DNA of 64,000 bases from Brucella tritici (GCF_008932295.1 NZ_WBWA01000006.1:62001-126000), one strand, 5' to 3'. Positions 8,270 to 16,836 are shown, numbered from the stretch's first letter. Notes: generated by a model from the sequence alone, not told the origin. Made by a program: numbers and translations.

Positions 8270-8341
8270 TTATCCGCTAATATATTGCAGCGCCTTACCA
8301 ACAGCTTCAAATATTTGACCAACAATTCTCAACCAAAACAT
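8270..8341 (-). CDS. 23-residue amphipathic peptide, unannotated type
   Basis: Very short frame in an AT-rich gap with full expression signals. It has a perfect GGAGG (8347-8351) five bases before the ATG, and a consensus TATAAT (8377-8382) placed for a start site near 8370. The peptide begins MFWLRIVGQ and ends KALQYISG. Its hydrophobic residues recur every three to four positions (W3, L4, I6, V7, I10, F11, V14, L18, I21), as in an amphipathic helix, and charges are nearly balanced. I do not recognise a family. A membrane-active peptide, a leader peptide or a small toxin are all possible. The upstream GGAGG argues against chance. Confidence 0.6.
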   Translation of the reverse strand: MFWLRIVGQIFEAVGKALQYISG

Positions 8342-8706
8342 AATGCCCTCCATTTATTTAAGTGAAGCACAAATATATTATATCAACTTCCGTTTCTTAA
8401 AATCGCAACCATTTATTTATTAATTGGCAGCAACAAAGTTAAAAATTAAATCAGTAATACTAAACAATATTCACCACGCCGATGCAGATTTAAACCGTCC
8501 GCGGCCAATCGATAAACGTTAGCAAAAACGAAGGCAGATTCTTGTCTCGAAGAGAACGGTGCCCATGGGCAGTATTGCCGTTATTTATCGCTACACATAG
8601 GCACAAAGCCTCCGGATTTTCCGTGTAGGCGGATTCCACTACCGCTCGGAATGCAGTAGGCTCCCGATATGGACCCCAATATGGACAAAGCCATGGAGCG
8701 CAACGC
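8342..8706. other. AT-rich gap before the MotA/TolQ-like gene
   Basis: The first ~140 bp are markedly richer in A and T than the surrounding DNA and hold the promoter of the minus-strand 23-aa gene. The remaining ~220 bp, of ordinary composition, must contain the promoter of the downstream pair, which I could not place. No other gene was found. Confidence 0.5.
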
Positions 8707-9756
8707 ATGAGCGATTTGAGAGTTTCCCGGGACCGTCTGGACGAGGGACGCGATTATGACCCCTACCGCCTGTCGAGCCCGCGTATTGTCATTCTCACCA
8801 TGGCGATCTTCCTTATTATTGTAGCATTCCTGGCTGCAATTCTGATGCGGCAGATTCATACGTTCTTCGTTACCAATCCCGGTCTCAACGGTCTTATTCT
8901 TGGTGTTCTACTAGTCGGCATCCTGCTGGCCTTCGGACAGGTCCTGCGCCTTCTCCCCGAGATCCGCTGGGTCAACTCATTCCGCGACGGCGACCGTGAA
9001 GGCACCACACGCCCGCCTGTCCTGCTCGCACCCATGCGCGCCCTGATCGGCCGCCGCCAGTCGATGGCGCTTTCCACTGCATCCATGCGTTCGATCCTCG
9101 ATTCCATCGCAACACGCCTCGATGAAAGCCGGGATATATCGCGCTATCTGATCGGACTTTTGGTCTTTCTCGGTCTTCTCGGCACGTTCTGGGGCCTTCT
9201 GGAAACGGTTGGTTCCATCGGGCGCACCATTCAGACACTTGATCCGAATTCCGGCGGTACCGGCGACGTTCTCGATGCGCTGAAGGCAGGCTTGCAGGCG
9301 CCGCTTTCCGGCATGGGCACGGCTTTCTCGTCATCGCTGTTCGGCCTCTCGGGTTCACTGATCCTTGGCTTCCTCGATCTTCAGGCGGGCCGCGCGCAAA
9401 ACCGCTTTTATACGGAATTGGAAAACTGGCTTTCTTCAGTCACCGATCTCGGTTCGGATACCGGAGCCGATCAGAATGGCGGCACTGAAGAAATCCGCGT
9501 TCTGGCCGACAGGCTGCAGAACCTGCATGGTGGCGATGCTTCCACGCAGCGCACCACGGCAGCGCTGGCCAATCTTGCCGAAGGCATACAGGGCCTTGTC
9601 AAGAACATGCGCAGTGAACAGCAGATCATGCGTGACTGGGTGGAAAAGCAGGCCGACGAGCAGAAGGCCATCCGCCAGACGCTCGACCGTCTCACCAAGG
9701 CCATCGGCGAGCGTTCGCACGACCGCAAATCCGACCGCTCGGACAAGGCGGAGTAA
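8707..9756 (+). CDS. MotA/TolQ/ExbB-type proton channel protein
   Basis: A 349-residue inner-membrane protein with four hydrophobic segments (about residues 27-50, 58-80, 145-168, 195-220). The block GLLVFLGLLGTFWGLLETVGSI, followed by GLQAPLSGMGTAFSSSLFGL, is typical of MotA/TolQ/ExbB channel subunits that couple proton flow to work across the envelope. The C-terminal third is a cytoplasmic coiled-coil-like tail. It is not a flagellar MotA (no flagellar context, short loop). The next gene, 6 bp downstream, encodes an OmpA/MotB-like partner, so the two probably form a stator-like complex of unknown output. Confidence 0.85.
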   Translation: MSDLRVSRDRLDEGRDYDPYRLSSPRIVILTMAIFLIIVAFLAAILMRQIHTFFVTNPGLNGLILGVLLVGILLAFGQVLRLLPEIRWVNSFRDGDREGTTRPPVLLAPMRALIGRRQSMALSTASMRSILDSIATRLDESRDISRYLIGLLVFLGLLGTFWGLLETVGSIGRTIQTLDPNSGGTGDVLDALKAGLQAPLSGMGTAFSSSLFGLSGSLILGFLDLQAGRAQNRFYTELENWLSSVTDLGSDTGADQNGGTEEIRVLADRLQNLHGGDASTQRTTAALANLAEGIQGLVKNMRSEQQIMRDWVEKQADEQKAIRQTLDRLTKAIGERSHDRKSDRSDKAE

Positions 9757-9762
9757 GCCGCC

Positions 9763-10794
9763 ATGTCCCTCGCCCGCAACCGCCGCTCGCAGAGGCATGT
9801 CGATTACTGGCCGGGCTTCGTCGATGCCCTGACGACGCTGCTGCTCGCAATCATGTTCCTGCTCACCGTCTTCGTGCTGGCGCAATTCCTGCTCAGCCGC
9901 GAGGTCAACAACAAGGACAGCGTGCTTGCACGCCTCAACAGCCAGATACAGGAATTGACTCAGCTTCTGTCGCTGGAGCGCAGCAATTCGCAGGACATGC
10001 AGGACACCATCGCCAATCTGCAGGCTTCGCTGTCCAGCGCGGAAAGTGAGCGTTCGCGTCTGCAAAGCCTTTTGAGCGAAGGCAGTGGCGCAGGTGCCGC
10101 AGCCGAAAAACGTGCCGGTGAACTGTCCGAAAGCCTTGATGCCGAAAAGCAGGTCAGCGCCCGCGCGCTCAGTCAGGTGGAACTGCTGAACCAGCAGATT
10201 TCAGCGCTTCGCCGCCAGATCGCTGCACTTGAAGATGCGCTCAACGCTTCTGAAAGTCGCGACCGTGAATCGAACGCCAAGATCGCCGATCTCGGGCGCC
10301 GCCTGAATGTGGCATTGGCGCAGCGCGTGCAGGAGCTGAACCGCTATCGTTCCGACTTTTTCGGACGCCTGCGCGAAATCCTGTCGGACAAGGAGAATAT
10401 CCGTATTGTCGGCGACCGCTTCGTTTTCCAGTCGGAAGTTCTTTTCCCAACGGGTTCGGCGGATATCAATCCGGCCGGTCAGGACGAGATGAAGAAACTT
10501 GCCGATGCGGTGATCCAGCTCAATCAGGAAATCCCGGATGACATCAACTGGGTACTGCGTGTCGACGGTCACACGGATAATGTGCCTCTGACTGGCACGG
10601 GACGCTTCCGCGACAACTGGGAGCTTTCATCAGCTCGCGCAACCGCAGTGGTCAAATTCCTGATCGCCAATGGCGTCCCCGCCAACCGGCTCGTCGCAGC
10701 AGGTTTCGGGGAATATCAGCCGCTTGACGCCTCCGACACACCCGATGCCCGATCCAAGAACCGGCGCATCGAGTTGAAGCTGACCGAACGCTAG
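9763..10794 (+). CDS. OmpA/MotB-like peptidoglycan-binding partner protein
   Basis: A 343-residue protein with a short cytoplasmic N-terminus, one membrane helix (about residues 20-45, with DYWPGFVDALTTLLLAIMF resembling the MotB/TolR plug helix), a long coiled coil (about 50-190), and a C-terminal OmpA peptidoglycan-binding domain (GSADINPAGQDEM, RVDGHTDNVPL). The acidic residue in the helix (FVDALT) is the expected proton-carrying aspartate. It starts 6 bp after the channel gene and is surely co-transcribed. This architecture occurs in many alphaproteobacteria without a defined function. Confidence 0.88.
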   Translation: MSLARNRRSQRHVDYWPGFVDALTTLLLAIMFLLTVFVLAQFLLSREVNNKDSVLARLNSQIQELTQLLSLERSNSQDMQDTIANLQASLSSAESERSRLQSLLSEGSGAGAAAEKRAGELSESLDAEKQVSARALSQVELLNQQISALRRQIAALEDALNASESRDRESNAKIADLGRRLNVALAQRVQELNRYRSDFFGRLREILSDKENIRIVGDRFVFQSEVLFPTGSADINPAGQDEMKKLADAVIQLNQEIPDDINWVLRVDGHTDNVPLTGTGRFRDNWELSSARATAVVKFLIANGVPANRLVAAGFGEYQPLDASDTPDARSKNRRIELKLTER

Positions 10795-10827
10795 GAAGAA
10801 ATGACGGGAGGGCAAAGCCCTCCTGTT

Positions 10828-12654
10828 TCACTTCGCAGCGAACGCTCCAGCACCTGCCTCGAATTGCAGCTTGGCAAGACGGGCATAGATACCGCCCTTT
10901 TCGACAAGGCTTTGATGTGTGCCTTCTTCGACAATATGGCCATGGTCGAGCACGAGAATGCGGTCGGCCTTGAGCACCGTCGCGAGACGGTGCGCGACGA
11001 CAAGCGTCGTGCGATCAGCCATAAGGCTGTCCAGAGCCTTTTGCACCAGCATCTCACTTTCGGCATCCAGCGCCGATGTCGCTTCGTCAAGAAGAAGGAT
11101 GGGGGCTGCCCGCAGGATTGCTCGCGCAATGGCGATGCGCTGGCGCTGGCCGCCCGAAAGCGTCACACCGCGTTCACCCACTTCCGTATCATAGCCCTTG
11201 TCGAGCGCCATGATGAAATCATGCGCAAGGGCTGCCTTTGCCGCTGCCACAATCTCCTCGTCGCTGGCTCCGGGTCTACCGAAGGCGATGTTTTCCCGCA
11301 CGCTGGTAGCGAAAATCGCGACGTCCTGCGGCACGGTTGAGATGCGCGCGCGAACGGCTTGCGGATCGGCGTCAGGCAAAGCCACGTCGTCGATCAGTAT
11401 CTTGCCTGACTGCGGATCGTAATAGCGCATGACAAGCGCGAAGATCGTGCTCTTGCCCGCACCCGAGGGGCCGACAATCGCAACGGTTTCACCGGGCTTC
11501 ACGGTGAAGCTGATACCGTTGAGCGACGGCGCATCCGGTCGCGTTGGATAGGAGAAATGCACGGAATCAAACACAATCTCGCCGCGTGGTGGCACCGGCA
11601 TGGCAACAGGCTTCAAAGGCGCGGCAATATCCGGCTGTTCGTCCAGAATTTCGACGAGCCGCTCTGTCGCACCCGCCGCCTGCGCCAGTTCCCCACCCAC
11701 TTCCGACAAGGCACCGAAGGAACTGCCTGCAAACACCGCGTAAAGCACGAACTGTCCGAGTGTACCGGCAGACATCGTGCCGGCCAGCACATCACGCGAA
11801 CCGAACCAGAGCACTGCAACAATGCTGGAGAAGATCAGGAAAATTGCAAAGGCAGTCAGGATTGCGCGCGCCTGAATGGAGGAACGCGCTGCCTGGAAGG
11901 CTTTTTCCACCGCGCCGCCGAAACGCCCGACCACCATGTTCTCATTGGTGAAGGCCTGCAGCGTACGCATCGCGCCAATCTGTTCACTGGCATAGGCATT
12001 GGCCTTCGCCAGCATGTCCTGCGTCATACGGGAACGGCGACGCACCGAGCGTCCAAAGGCAATGAGGGGCACAACGATGATCGGAATGGCGGCAATGACC
12101 AGCGCAGAAAGCTTCGGGCTCGTGACAACCATCATCGCCAGTGCGCCGATACCCAGAATCATGTTGCGCAGCGCGACAGAGGCCGTAGCGCCCACCACGG
12201 ACTTGATCTGCGTCGTGTCGGACGACAGGCGCGAAACGATTTCACCGGACTGCGACCGATCGAAGAATTCCGGTGAGAGCGCCGTCACATGGGAGAAGAC
12301 CGCATTGCGCAGATCGGCAACCACCCGCTCGCCGAGCGAAATCACGAAGAAATAGCGCAGACCCGACGCCAGCGCGAGGATGAGCGCCAGCAACACGAGC
12401 ATGCCGAAGTAATTATTGACGAAGATTGCATTCGAACCCGTAAAGCCATGATCGATCATGCGACGCAGCGCAACAGGCACGGCAAGGGTCGTTACAGCGG
12501 CCAGCACCAGCGAAAAGAGTGCCCCTGCAACCAGGACCCTATAGGGTGCCAGAAACGGCATCATCCTCTTCAACGGCTTCAGCGAGCGGCGTTTGCGACT
12601 TTCTTCTGCAGTCAATTCGTGATTCATATCAATTTCAGTATCCCGGTCGGCCAT
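10828..12654 (-). CDS. ABC exporter, fused membrane and ATPase domains (MsbA-like)
   Basis: A 608-residue half-transporter. An N-terminal six-helix membrane domain (about residues 35-325) is followed by an ATPase domain with Walker A GPSGAGKS near 398, the signature LSGGQRQRIAIARA, and Walker B ILLLDEATSALD. It most resembles lipid/multidrug exporters of the MsbA/LmrA class and would work as a homodimer in the inner membrane. The substrate cannot be told from sequence. The start gives a hydrophilic, charged N-tail; the ATG nine codons on (MNHELTAEES) is an alternative. It converges with the OmpA-like gene, 33 bp between stops. Confidence 0.88.
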   Translation of the reverse strand: MADRDTEIDMNHELTAEESRKRRSLKPLKRMMPFLAPYRVLVAGALFSLVLAAVTTLAVPVALRRMIDHGFTGSNAIFVNNYFGMLVLLALILALASGLRYFFVISLGERVVADLRNAVFSHVTALSPEFFDRSQSGEIVSRLSSDTTQIKSVVGATASVALRNMILGIGALAMMVVTSPKLSALVIAAIPIIVVPLIAFGRSVRRRSRMTQDMLAKANAYASEQIGAMRTLQAFTNENMVVGRFGGAVEKAFQAARSSIQARAILTAFAIFLIFSSIVAVLWFGSRDVLAGTMSAGTLGQFVLYAVFAGSSFGALSEVGGELAQAAGATERLVEILDEQPDIAAPLKPVAMPVPPRGEIVFDSVHFSYPTRPDAPSLNGISFTVKPGETVAIVGPSGAGKSTIFALVMRYYDPQSGKILIDDVALPDADPQAVRARISTVPQDVAIFATSVRENIAFGRPGASDEEIVAAAKAALAHDFIMALDKGYDTEVGERGVTLSGGQRQRIAIARAILRAAPILLLDEATSALDAESEMLVQKALDSLMADRTTLVVAHRLATVLKADRILVLDHGHIVEEGTHQSLVEKGGIYARLAKLQFEAGAGAFAAK

Positions 12655-12825
12655 TCTTGTGTTTGCGCCCTTGTTATTGCCGTGCGCCTGATGTATAGGC
12701 TCGCCAACCCTTTTGGAAGCCGTTGCCTATAGGTAATGGGTCTTCATATCTGCCATTGGGCGAAAGTGCCGCAGTTTCGATAGTCAAGGCTGCGCTTTTC
12801 ACCCCAGACTTTCAGGATTGAGAAG

Positions 12826-13047
12826 ATGAAAGCCAATATCCATCCCGACTACCACACCATCAAGGTCGTGATGACCGATGGCACCGAATACATGACCCGC
12901 TCGACCTGGGGCAAGGAAGGCGATACGATGAACCTCGATATCGACCCGACCACCCATCCGGCCTGGACGGGCGGTTCGCAGACCCTGCTTGATCGCGGTG
13001 GTCGCGTTACGAAGTTCAAGAACCGTTTCGGCAATCTCGGCATCTAA
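12826..13047 (+). CDS. rpmE: 50S ribosomal protein bL31
   Basis: A 73-residue ribosomal protein of the large subunit ([20 protein letters not shown]...). It has no cysteine, so it is the zinc-independent form, and no paralogue is seen in the window. It is divergent from the ABC exporter across a 171-bp gap holding both promoters, and closed by a strong intrinsic terminator. Confidence 0.97.
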
Positions 13048-13067
13048 TCCGATATTGCATCTGGTTG

Positions 13068-13094
13068 AAAAGCCCCGCTCTGGCGGGGTTTTTT
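13068..13094 (+). terminator. intrinsic terminator of rpmE
   Basis: A GC-rich stem (AAGCCCCGC/GCGGGG, short TCTG loop) followed by TTTTTTATT, 20 bp after the stop codon. Confidence 0.85.
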
Positions 13095-13124
13095 ATTGCC
13101 CAAAATTCGCATCATCAGGACACA

Positions 13125-13154
13125 AAAAATCCCGGTCAAAACCGGGATTTTTAT
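13125..13154. terminator. bidirectional terminator, mainly for yebC
   Basis: AAAAATCCCGG/CCGGGATTTTT with a short loop gives a T-tract on both strands. It lies 22 bp after the yebC stop on the minus strand. Confidence 0.8.
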
Positions 13155-13175
13155 AAGTAAGCCTGGAGTGGCCGA

Positions 13176-13922
13176 TCAGGCGCTCAGCTTTTCCATCACT
13201 TCGTCGCTGACTTCGAAGTTCGTGTAGACGTTCTGCACGTCGTCATCGTCTTCGAGCACGTTGAGAAGCTTGAGAACCGAACGCGCCTTTTCCTCGTCCA
13301 GCTCAGTATTGGTCTGCGGCTTCCAGATCGTCTTGATCGATTCGGCTTCACCCAGAGCGGCTTCCAAAGCCTTCGACACTTCGCCGATATCTTCGAACGC
13401 GCAGATGATGACGTGTTCTTCTTCACCAGACTGCACATCGTCAGCGCCAGCTTCGATGGCTGCTTCCATGACCTTGTCGGCATCGCCAACGGACGCCTTG
13501 TAGACGATTTCGCCGACGCGGTCGAACATGAAGGACACCGAACCGGTTTCGCCCAGTGCACCGCCCGATTTCGTAAAGGCTGCGCGCACATTCGATGCAG
13601 TACGATTGCGATTGTCCGTCAGCGCTTCCACGATGACCGATACGCCGCCGGGGCCACGGCCCTCGTAGCGCACTTCATCATAATTTTCGCCGTCATTACC
13701 GGCCGCCTTCTTGATGGCGCGCTCGATATTGTCCTTCGGCATGGACTGCGCCTTGGCGTTCTGGATCGCCAGACGCAGGCGCGGGTTCATTGTCGGGTCA
13801 GGCAGACCCTGCTTGGCAGCGACGGTGATTTCGCGTCCGAGCTTGGAAAACATTTTCGACCGCACCGCATCCTGACGGCCCTTGCGGTGCATGATATTCT
13901 TAAACTGTGAATGGCCGGCCAT
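13176..13922 (-). CDS. yebC: YebC/PmpR family protein
   Basis: A 248-residue member of the YebC/TACO1 family, beginning with the invariant [18 protein letters not shown]. The family was long annotated as transcriptional regulators; recent work on relatives links it to translation of difficult (proline-rich) sequences. All three domains appear intact, including the [19 protein letters not shown] block and the acidic C-terminus. It stands alone as a convergent neighbour of rpmE. The ruvCAB genes, which often sit next to yebC, are about 11 kb away here. Confidence 0.95.
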   Translation of the reverse strand: MAGHSQFKNIMHRKGRQDAVRSKMFSKLGREITVAAKQGLPDPTMNPRLRLAIQNAKAQSMPKDNIERAIKKAAGNDGENYDEVRYEGRGPGGVSVIVEALTDNRNRTASNVRAAFTKSGGALGETGSVSFMFDRVGEIVYKASVGDADKVMEAAIEAGADDVQSGEEEHVIICAFEDIGEVSKALEAALGEAESIKTIWKPQTNTELDEEKARSVLKLLNVLEDDDDVQNVYTNFEVSDEVMEKLSA

Positions 13923-14137
13923 GGCACCCCTGTTCTGTTTAAAATGCTGTGCACGGAGAAAGCGTCACGCATGAAACAGAGATCAAGCAGAGAAGGGCCA
14001 CAGGTTGGGCCACAGTGCTTTCCGTGCAGAATGGCGGCGTTATAAGGAATTCAGGCCCATTCGTCCAGCAAAAGCGCCGTCTCCCTCGAATCTCTGTCAA
14101 TAAAAGCAATATTGCTCGACCCGTCAGGCAAAGCAGA

Positions 14138-14147
14138 TTATCTATAA
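14138..14147. promoter_or_regulatory. BioR operator at the bioR start
   Basis: TTATCTATAA matches the known BioR box of alphaproteobacteria. It ends only 4 bp before the bioR ATG, so repressor binding would block the gene's own expression. No Shine-Dalgarno fits between box and start codon. Confidence 0.85.
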
Positions 14148-14151
14148 ATTC

Positions 14152-14832
14152 ATGATTCAGCCCGCCCAGAACACTCCCAGCGAAACCATCGCAGCCCGTA
14201 TCAGCCGCATTCTTGCCGACCGCATCATTGCGGGCGAGATAGAACCCGGCATGAAACTGCGACAGGATCACATTGCCGAAGAATTCGAGACCAGCCATGT
14301 GCCGGTGCGCGAAGCATTCCGGCGACTGGAGGCTCAAGGGCTTGCCGTTTCCGAACCCCGGCGCGGCGTCCGGGTCGCATCATTCGACATCGGCGAGATC
14401 AGGGAAGTGGCAGAGATGCGGGCCGCTCTGGAAGTTCTGGCGCTGCGCCATGCAGCCCCGCACATCACGCAGGCAACGCTCGATGCCGCCGAACAGGCCA
14501 CACTGGAAGGCGACAAGTCACGCGATGTCAGAAGCTGGGAAGACGCCAATCGCCGCTTCCATCGGCTCATCCTCGAACCATGCAAGATGCCGCGCCTGCT
14601 TGCAGCCATCGACGATCTTCATGCTGCCAGCGCCCGGTTTCTCTTCGCGACCTGGCGGTCGGAATGGGAAACCCGCACCGATCACGACCATCGCGCCATA
14701 TTGCAGGCGCTGCGCCAGAACGATGTCGAGAGCGCAGTGACCATCCTCGCTCGTCATGTACAATGGATCGGACACCGTCCGGTCAAGACCGCATCGGGCA
14801 AGACTCGCGATTCGTTTGCGATTGTCGGTTGA
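14152..14832 (+). CDS. bioR: GntR-family biotin repressor BioR
   Basis: A 226-residue FadR-type regulator. It has an N-terminal winged helix (about residues 8-75, with LRQDHIAEEFETSHVPVREAFRRLEAQGLA as the recognition region) and an FCD ligand-binding domain. BioR represses biotin synthesis and uptake genes in Agrobacterium, Brucella and relatives. The assignment rests on the exact BioR boxes just before this gene and before the adjacent bioY. The start codon sits 4 bp after the operator without an obvious ribosome binding site, so the mRNA may be leaderless or nearly so. Confidence 0.9.
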   Translation: MIQPAQNTPSETIAARISRILADRIIAGEIEPGMKLRQDHIAEEFETSHVPVREAFRRLEAQGLAVSEPRRGVRVASFDIGEIREVAEMRAALEVLALRHAAPHITQATLDAAEQATLEGDKSRDVRSWEDANRRFHRLILEPCKMPRLLAAIDDLHAASARFLFATWRSEWETRTDHDHRAILQALRQNDVESAVTILARHVQWIGHRPVKTASGKTRDSFAIVG

Positions 14833-14994
14833 TCAGGCGCTTTCACAGATAAGCACCTCTTTTTCATCGTCGCCATTCTGGTCACTCGTGCAGATTTTCA
14901 TCTGCACAACAGGGTCTCTGCGCGCGGCTCCCACAGCTACGCGCCGTTCTGTTTGTACCGCCTCTTGCGTTTATCGTCAGGAGCTTTAAGAAGA

Positions 14995-15000
14995 TATAGA
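14995..15000 (+). promoter_or_regulatory. probable -10 element of bioY
   Basis: TATAGA about 14 bp upstream of the BioR box, which would place the start site at or inside the operator, a usual arrangement for repression. Confidence 0.45.
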
Positions 15001-15013
15001 TCGAATCTCAATT

Positions 15014-15023
15014 TTATCTATAA
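15014..15023. promoter_or_regulatory. BioR operator of bioY
   Basis: TTATCTATAA, identical to the box at bioR, 12 bp before the bioY start codon and directly followed by the Shine-Dalgarno TTGAGGAAG. Confidence 0.88.
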
Positions 15024-15035
15024 TTTGAGGAAGCT

Positions 15036-15611
15036 ATGACAACCATCACCCAGACGCGCCCATCCTTCAGCCCGCTCAATCTGGAATCCCGCTCCCCTGC
15101 GATGCGCCTTGCGGCCGTTGCGCTTGGCACGCTGGTTCTCGCCATCTCGTCGCAGATCGAAGTTCCGATGATTCCGGTTCCGATCACGCTGCAGACCCTG
15201 ATCGTCCCGCTGATCGGCGCACTCTATGGCTGGCGTCTTGGCATGGCCACGGTTCTGGCCTGGCTCGGCGAAGCCATGCTCGGCCTTCCGGTTCTGGCTG
15301 GCGGCGCTGGCGGTCTTCCGCATTTTGCAGGCCCGACCGCAGGCTATCTCGTATCCTTCCCGATCATCGCCGCAATGACAGGCTATCTGGCCGAACGCGG
15401 CTGGAATGGTAACCGTGTCGGCTTCGCCTTCGTTTCGTTCCTTATCGCCAATGTGGTCTGTCTTGCTCTTGGCGCAGTCTGGCTGTCCAGCATCATCGGC
15501 GTTGAAAAGGCCATTGCCTTCGGCGTGACGCCGTTCCTCGTCGGCGCCCTTGTCAAGTCGGCCCTTGGTGCTGCGATCCTCAAGGCCATCGCCCGCGACG
15601 GCAAGGCCTGA
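15036..15611 (+). CDS. bioY: biotin transporter BioY
   Basis: A 191-residue integral membrane substrate-binding subunit of the biotin ECF transporter, with about six hydrophobic segments and the family blocks IEVPMIPVPITLQTL near residues 44-58 and LGLPVLAGGAGG near 84-95. No bioM/bioN genes lie nearby, so it works either alone or with energy subunits encoded elsewhere. It is under a BioR operator and divergently placed from nothing: bioR lies upstream in the same direction with its own operator. A DUF1284 gene follows after 8 bp. Confidence 0.95.
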   Translation: MTTITQTRPSFSPLNLESRSPAMRLAAVALGTLVLAISSQIEVPMIPVPITLQTLIVPLIGALYGWRLGMATVLAWLGEAMLGLPVLAGGAGGLPHFAGPTAGYLVSFPIIAAMTGYLAERGWNGNRVGFAFVSFLIANVVCLALGAVWLSSIIGVEKAIAFGVTPFLVGALVKSALGAAILKAIARDGKA

Positions 15612-15619
15612 TCAAACAG

Positions 15620-16060
15620 GTGACCATACGCCTGCGCGGCCATCACCTCCTTTGCATGCTGACTTATGTCGGCAAAGGCTACAGCCCGGCTTTCGTCGAA
15701 AACTACGACAGGATTGCCGGGCGGCTGAGCGAGGGAGAAGATATTCTTCTCGTCGATGGCCCGGACGACATTTGCGCGCCCCTGCTCTGCGGGGGCGATT
15801 GCCATTGTTACCAAGCAAGTGTTCGCGAGCGCGACCGGCTGGCATTGGAGGCCGTAGGCGACCTGATCGGCCAGCGCCTTGCTACGCAGAACCGTTTCGG
15901 GCTCGACGCAGAGCGGCTTGCCTTAATGCGCGCCGCTTTCGCAGAAGGCACATTACGCAAAGCCTGCGAGCGTTGCGAGTGGTCAAACCTCTGCACGGGA
16001 ATTGCCACGACGGACCAGTTTCACGGCGTTAAAATAACAAGGCCATCCGTCTCAGGATGA
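15620..16060 (+). CDS. DUF1284 cysteine-rich protein, co-transcribed with bioY
   Basis: A 146-residue protein beginning at GTG, 8 bp after bioY, and therefore in the biotin-uptake unit. It starts TIRLRGHHLLCML, has a central DDICAPLLCGGDCHCYQ and a C-terminal ACERCEWSNLC. Seven or more conserved cysteines suggest a metal or iron-sulfur site, as proposed for the DUF1284 family; its biochemical role is not known. Position behind bioY under a BioR box hints at a link with biotin or iron-sulfur metabolism (BioB is an Fe-S enzyme). That is speculation. Confidence 0.8.
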   Translation: MTIRLRGHHLLCMLTYVGKGYSPAFVENYDRIAGRLSEGEDILLVDGPDDICAPLLCGGDCHCYQASVRERDRLALEAVGDLIGQRLATQNRFGLDAERLALMRAAFAEGTLRKACERCEWSNLCTGIATTDQFHGVKITRPSVSG

Positions 16061-16078
16061 GACGGATGGCCTTGTTGC
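16037..16078. terminator. long bidirectional hairpin between the DUF1284 gene and terC
   Basis: About 19 bp of near-perfect stem (AACAAGGCCATCCGTCTCA and its complement) with a tiny loop. It overlaps the last codons of the DUF1284 gene and ends 14 bp before the terC stop, so one hairpin can close both convergent genes. Confidence 0.75.
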
Positions 16079-16091
16079 ATATTGCTTTTTG

Positions 16092-16836
16092 TTACTGATT
16101 CTTGCGCTTTCGCCGCGCCAGCATGTTGAGCGCTTCGACCAGCGCCGAAAAGCCCATCGCAGCGTAGATGTAGCCCTTCGGGACGTGGAAGCCGAAACCA
16201 TCAGCGATCAGCGTCATGCCGATCATCAGCAGGAAGCCCAGCGCCAGCATAACAATGGTCGGGTTCGCCGCGATGAACCGTGACAGCGGGTCGGCTGCAA
16301 GCAGCATGACGGTAACAGCTGCGACGACGGCAATGACCATAATGGCGATCTCATCAGTCATGCCGACAGCGGTGATGATCGAATCGACCGAGAAGACCAG
16401 ATCGAGAATCAGAATCTGCACGATGGCAGCGCCCATGGTGAGCTGAACCGCCTTGCCACCGATATTTTCCTTGCCATCCTCGGGATCAACCGTGTGGTGG
16501 ATTTCCTTGGTCGCCTTCCAGACAAGAAACAGGCCGCCAGCAATCAGGATGATGTCACGCCAGGAAAAGCCATGGCCGAACGCCTCGAAAATCGGGGCCT
16601 TGAGCTGGACGATGATCGAGATGGTGAAAAGAAGCGCCAGACGCAGAATGAGCGCCGCTCCGATCCCGAGGCGACGAGCGCGAGCTTGCTGTGAGGCGGG
16701 AAGCTTGTTGGTGAGGATCGAGATGAAGATCAGATTGTCGATACCGAGGACGACTTCCATCGTCACCAGCGTAACCAGCGCGGCCCAGCCGGCGGGGGTC
16801 GAAAGAAATCCCAGATACTCGGTAAAAAAAATCCAT
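16092..16836 (-). CDS. terC: TerC family membrane protein, apparent frameshift near the N-terminus
   Basis: TerC-type proteins are multi-helix inner-membrane proteins linked to metal (Mn) export and tellurite resistance. The intact frame from 16766 has [16 protein letters not shown] and [15 protein letters not shown], the two conserved acidic motifs. The family's first helix is missing from that frame but is encoded just upstream in the same frame (residues [20 protein letters not shown]). The only well-placed start, ATG at 16834-16836 with AAGGGGA nine bases before it, reads MDFF and then runs into an A8 run (T8 in the mRNA) at 16824-16831; seven bases would restore the frame. This is a real mutation, a slippage site or a sequencing error. 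With repair the protein has about 247 residues; otherwise translation may start at GTG 16766. Confidence 0.75.

Noticed and set aside
8707..10794. Possible Zorya defence system (ZorA/ZorB-like pair)
   Set aside because: The MotA-like plus OmpA/MotB-like pair resembles ZorAB, but no ZorC/D/E-type helicase or nuclease follows, and the neighbours (suhB, ABC exporter, rpmE) are housekeeping genes.
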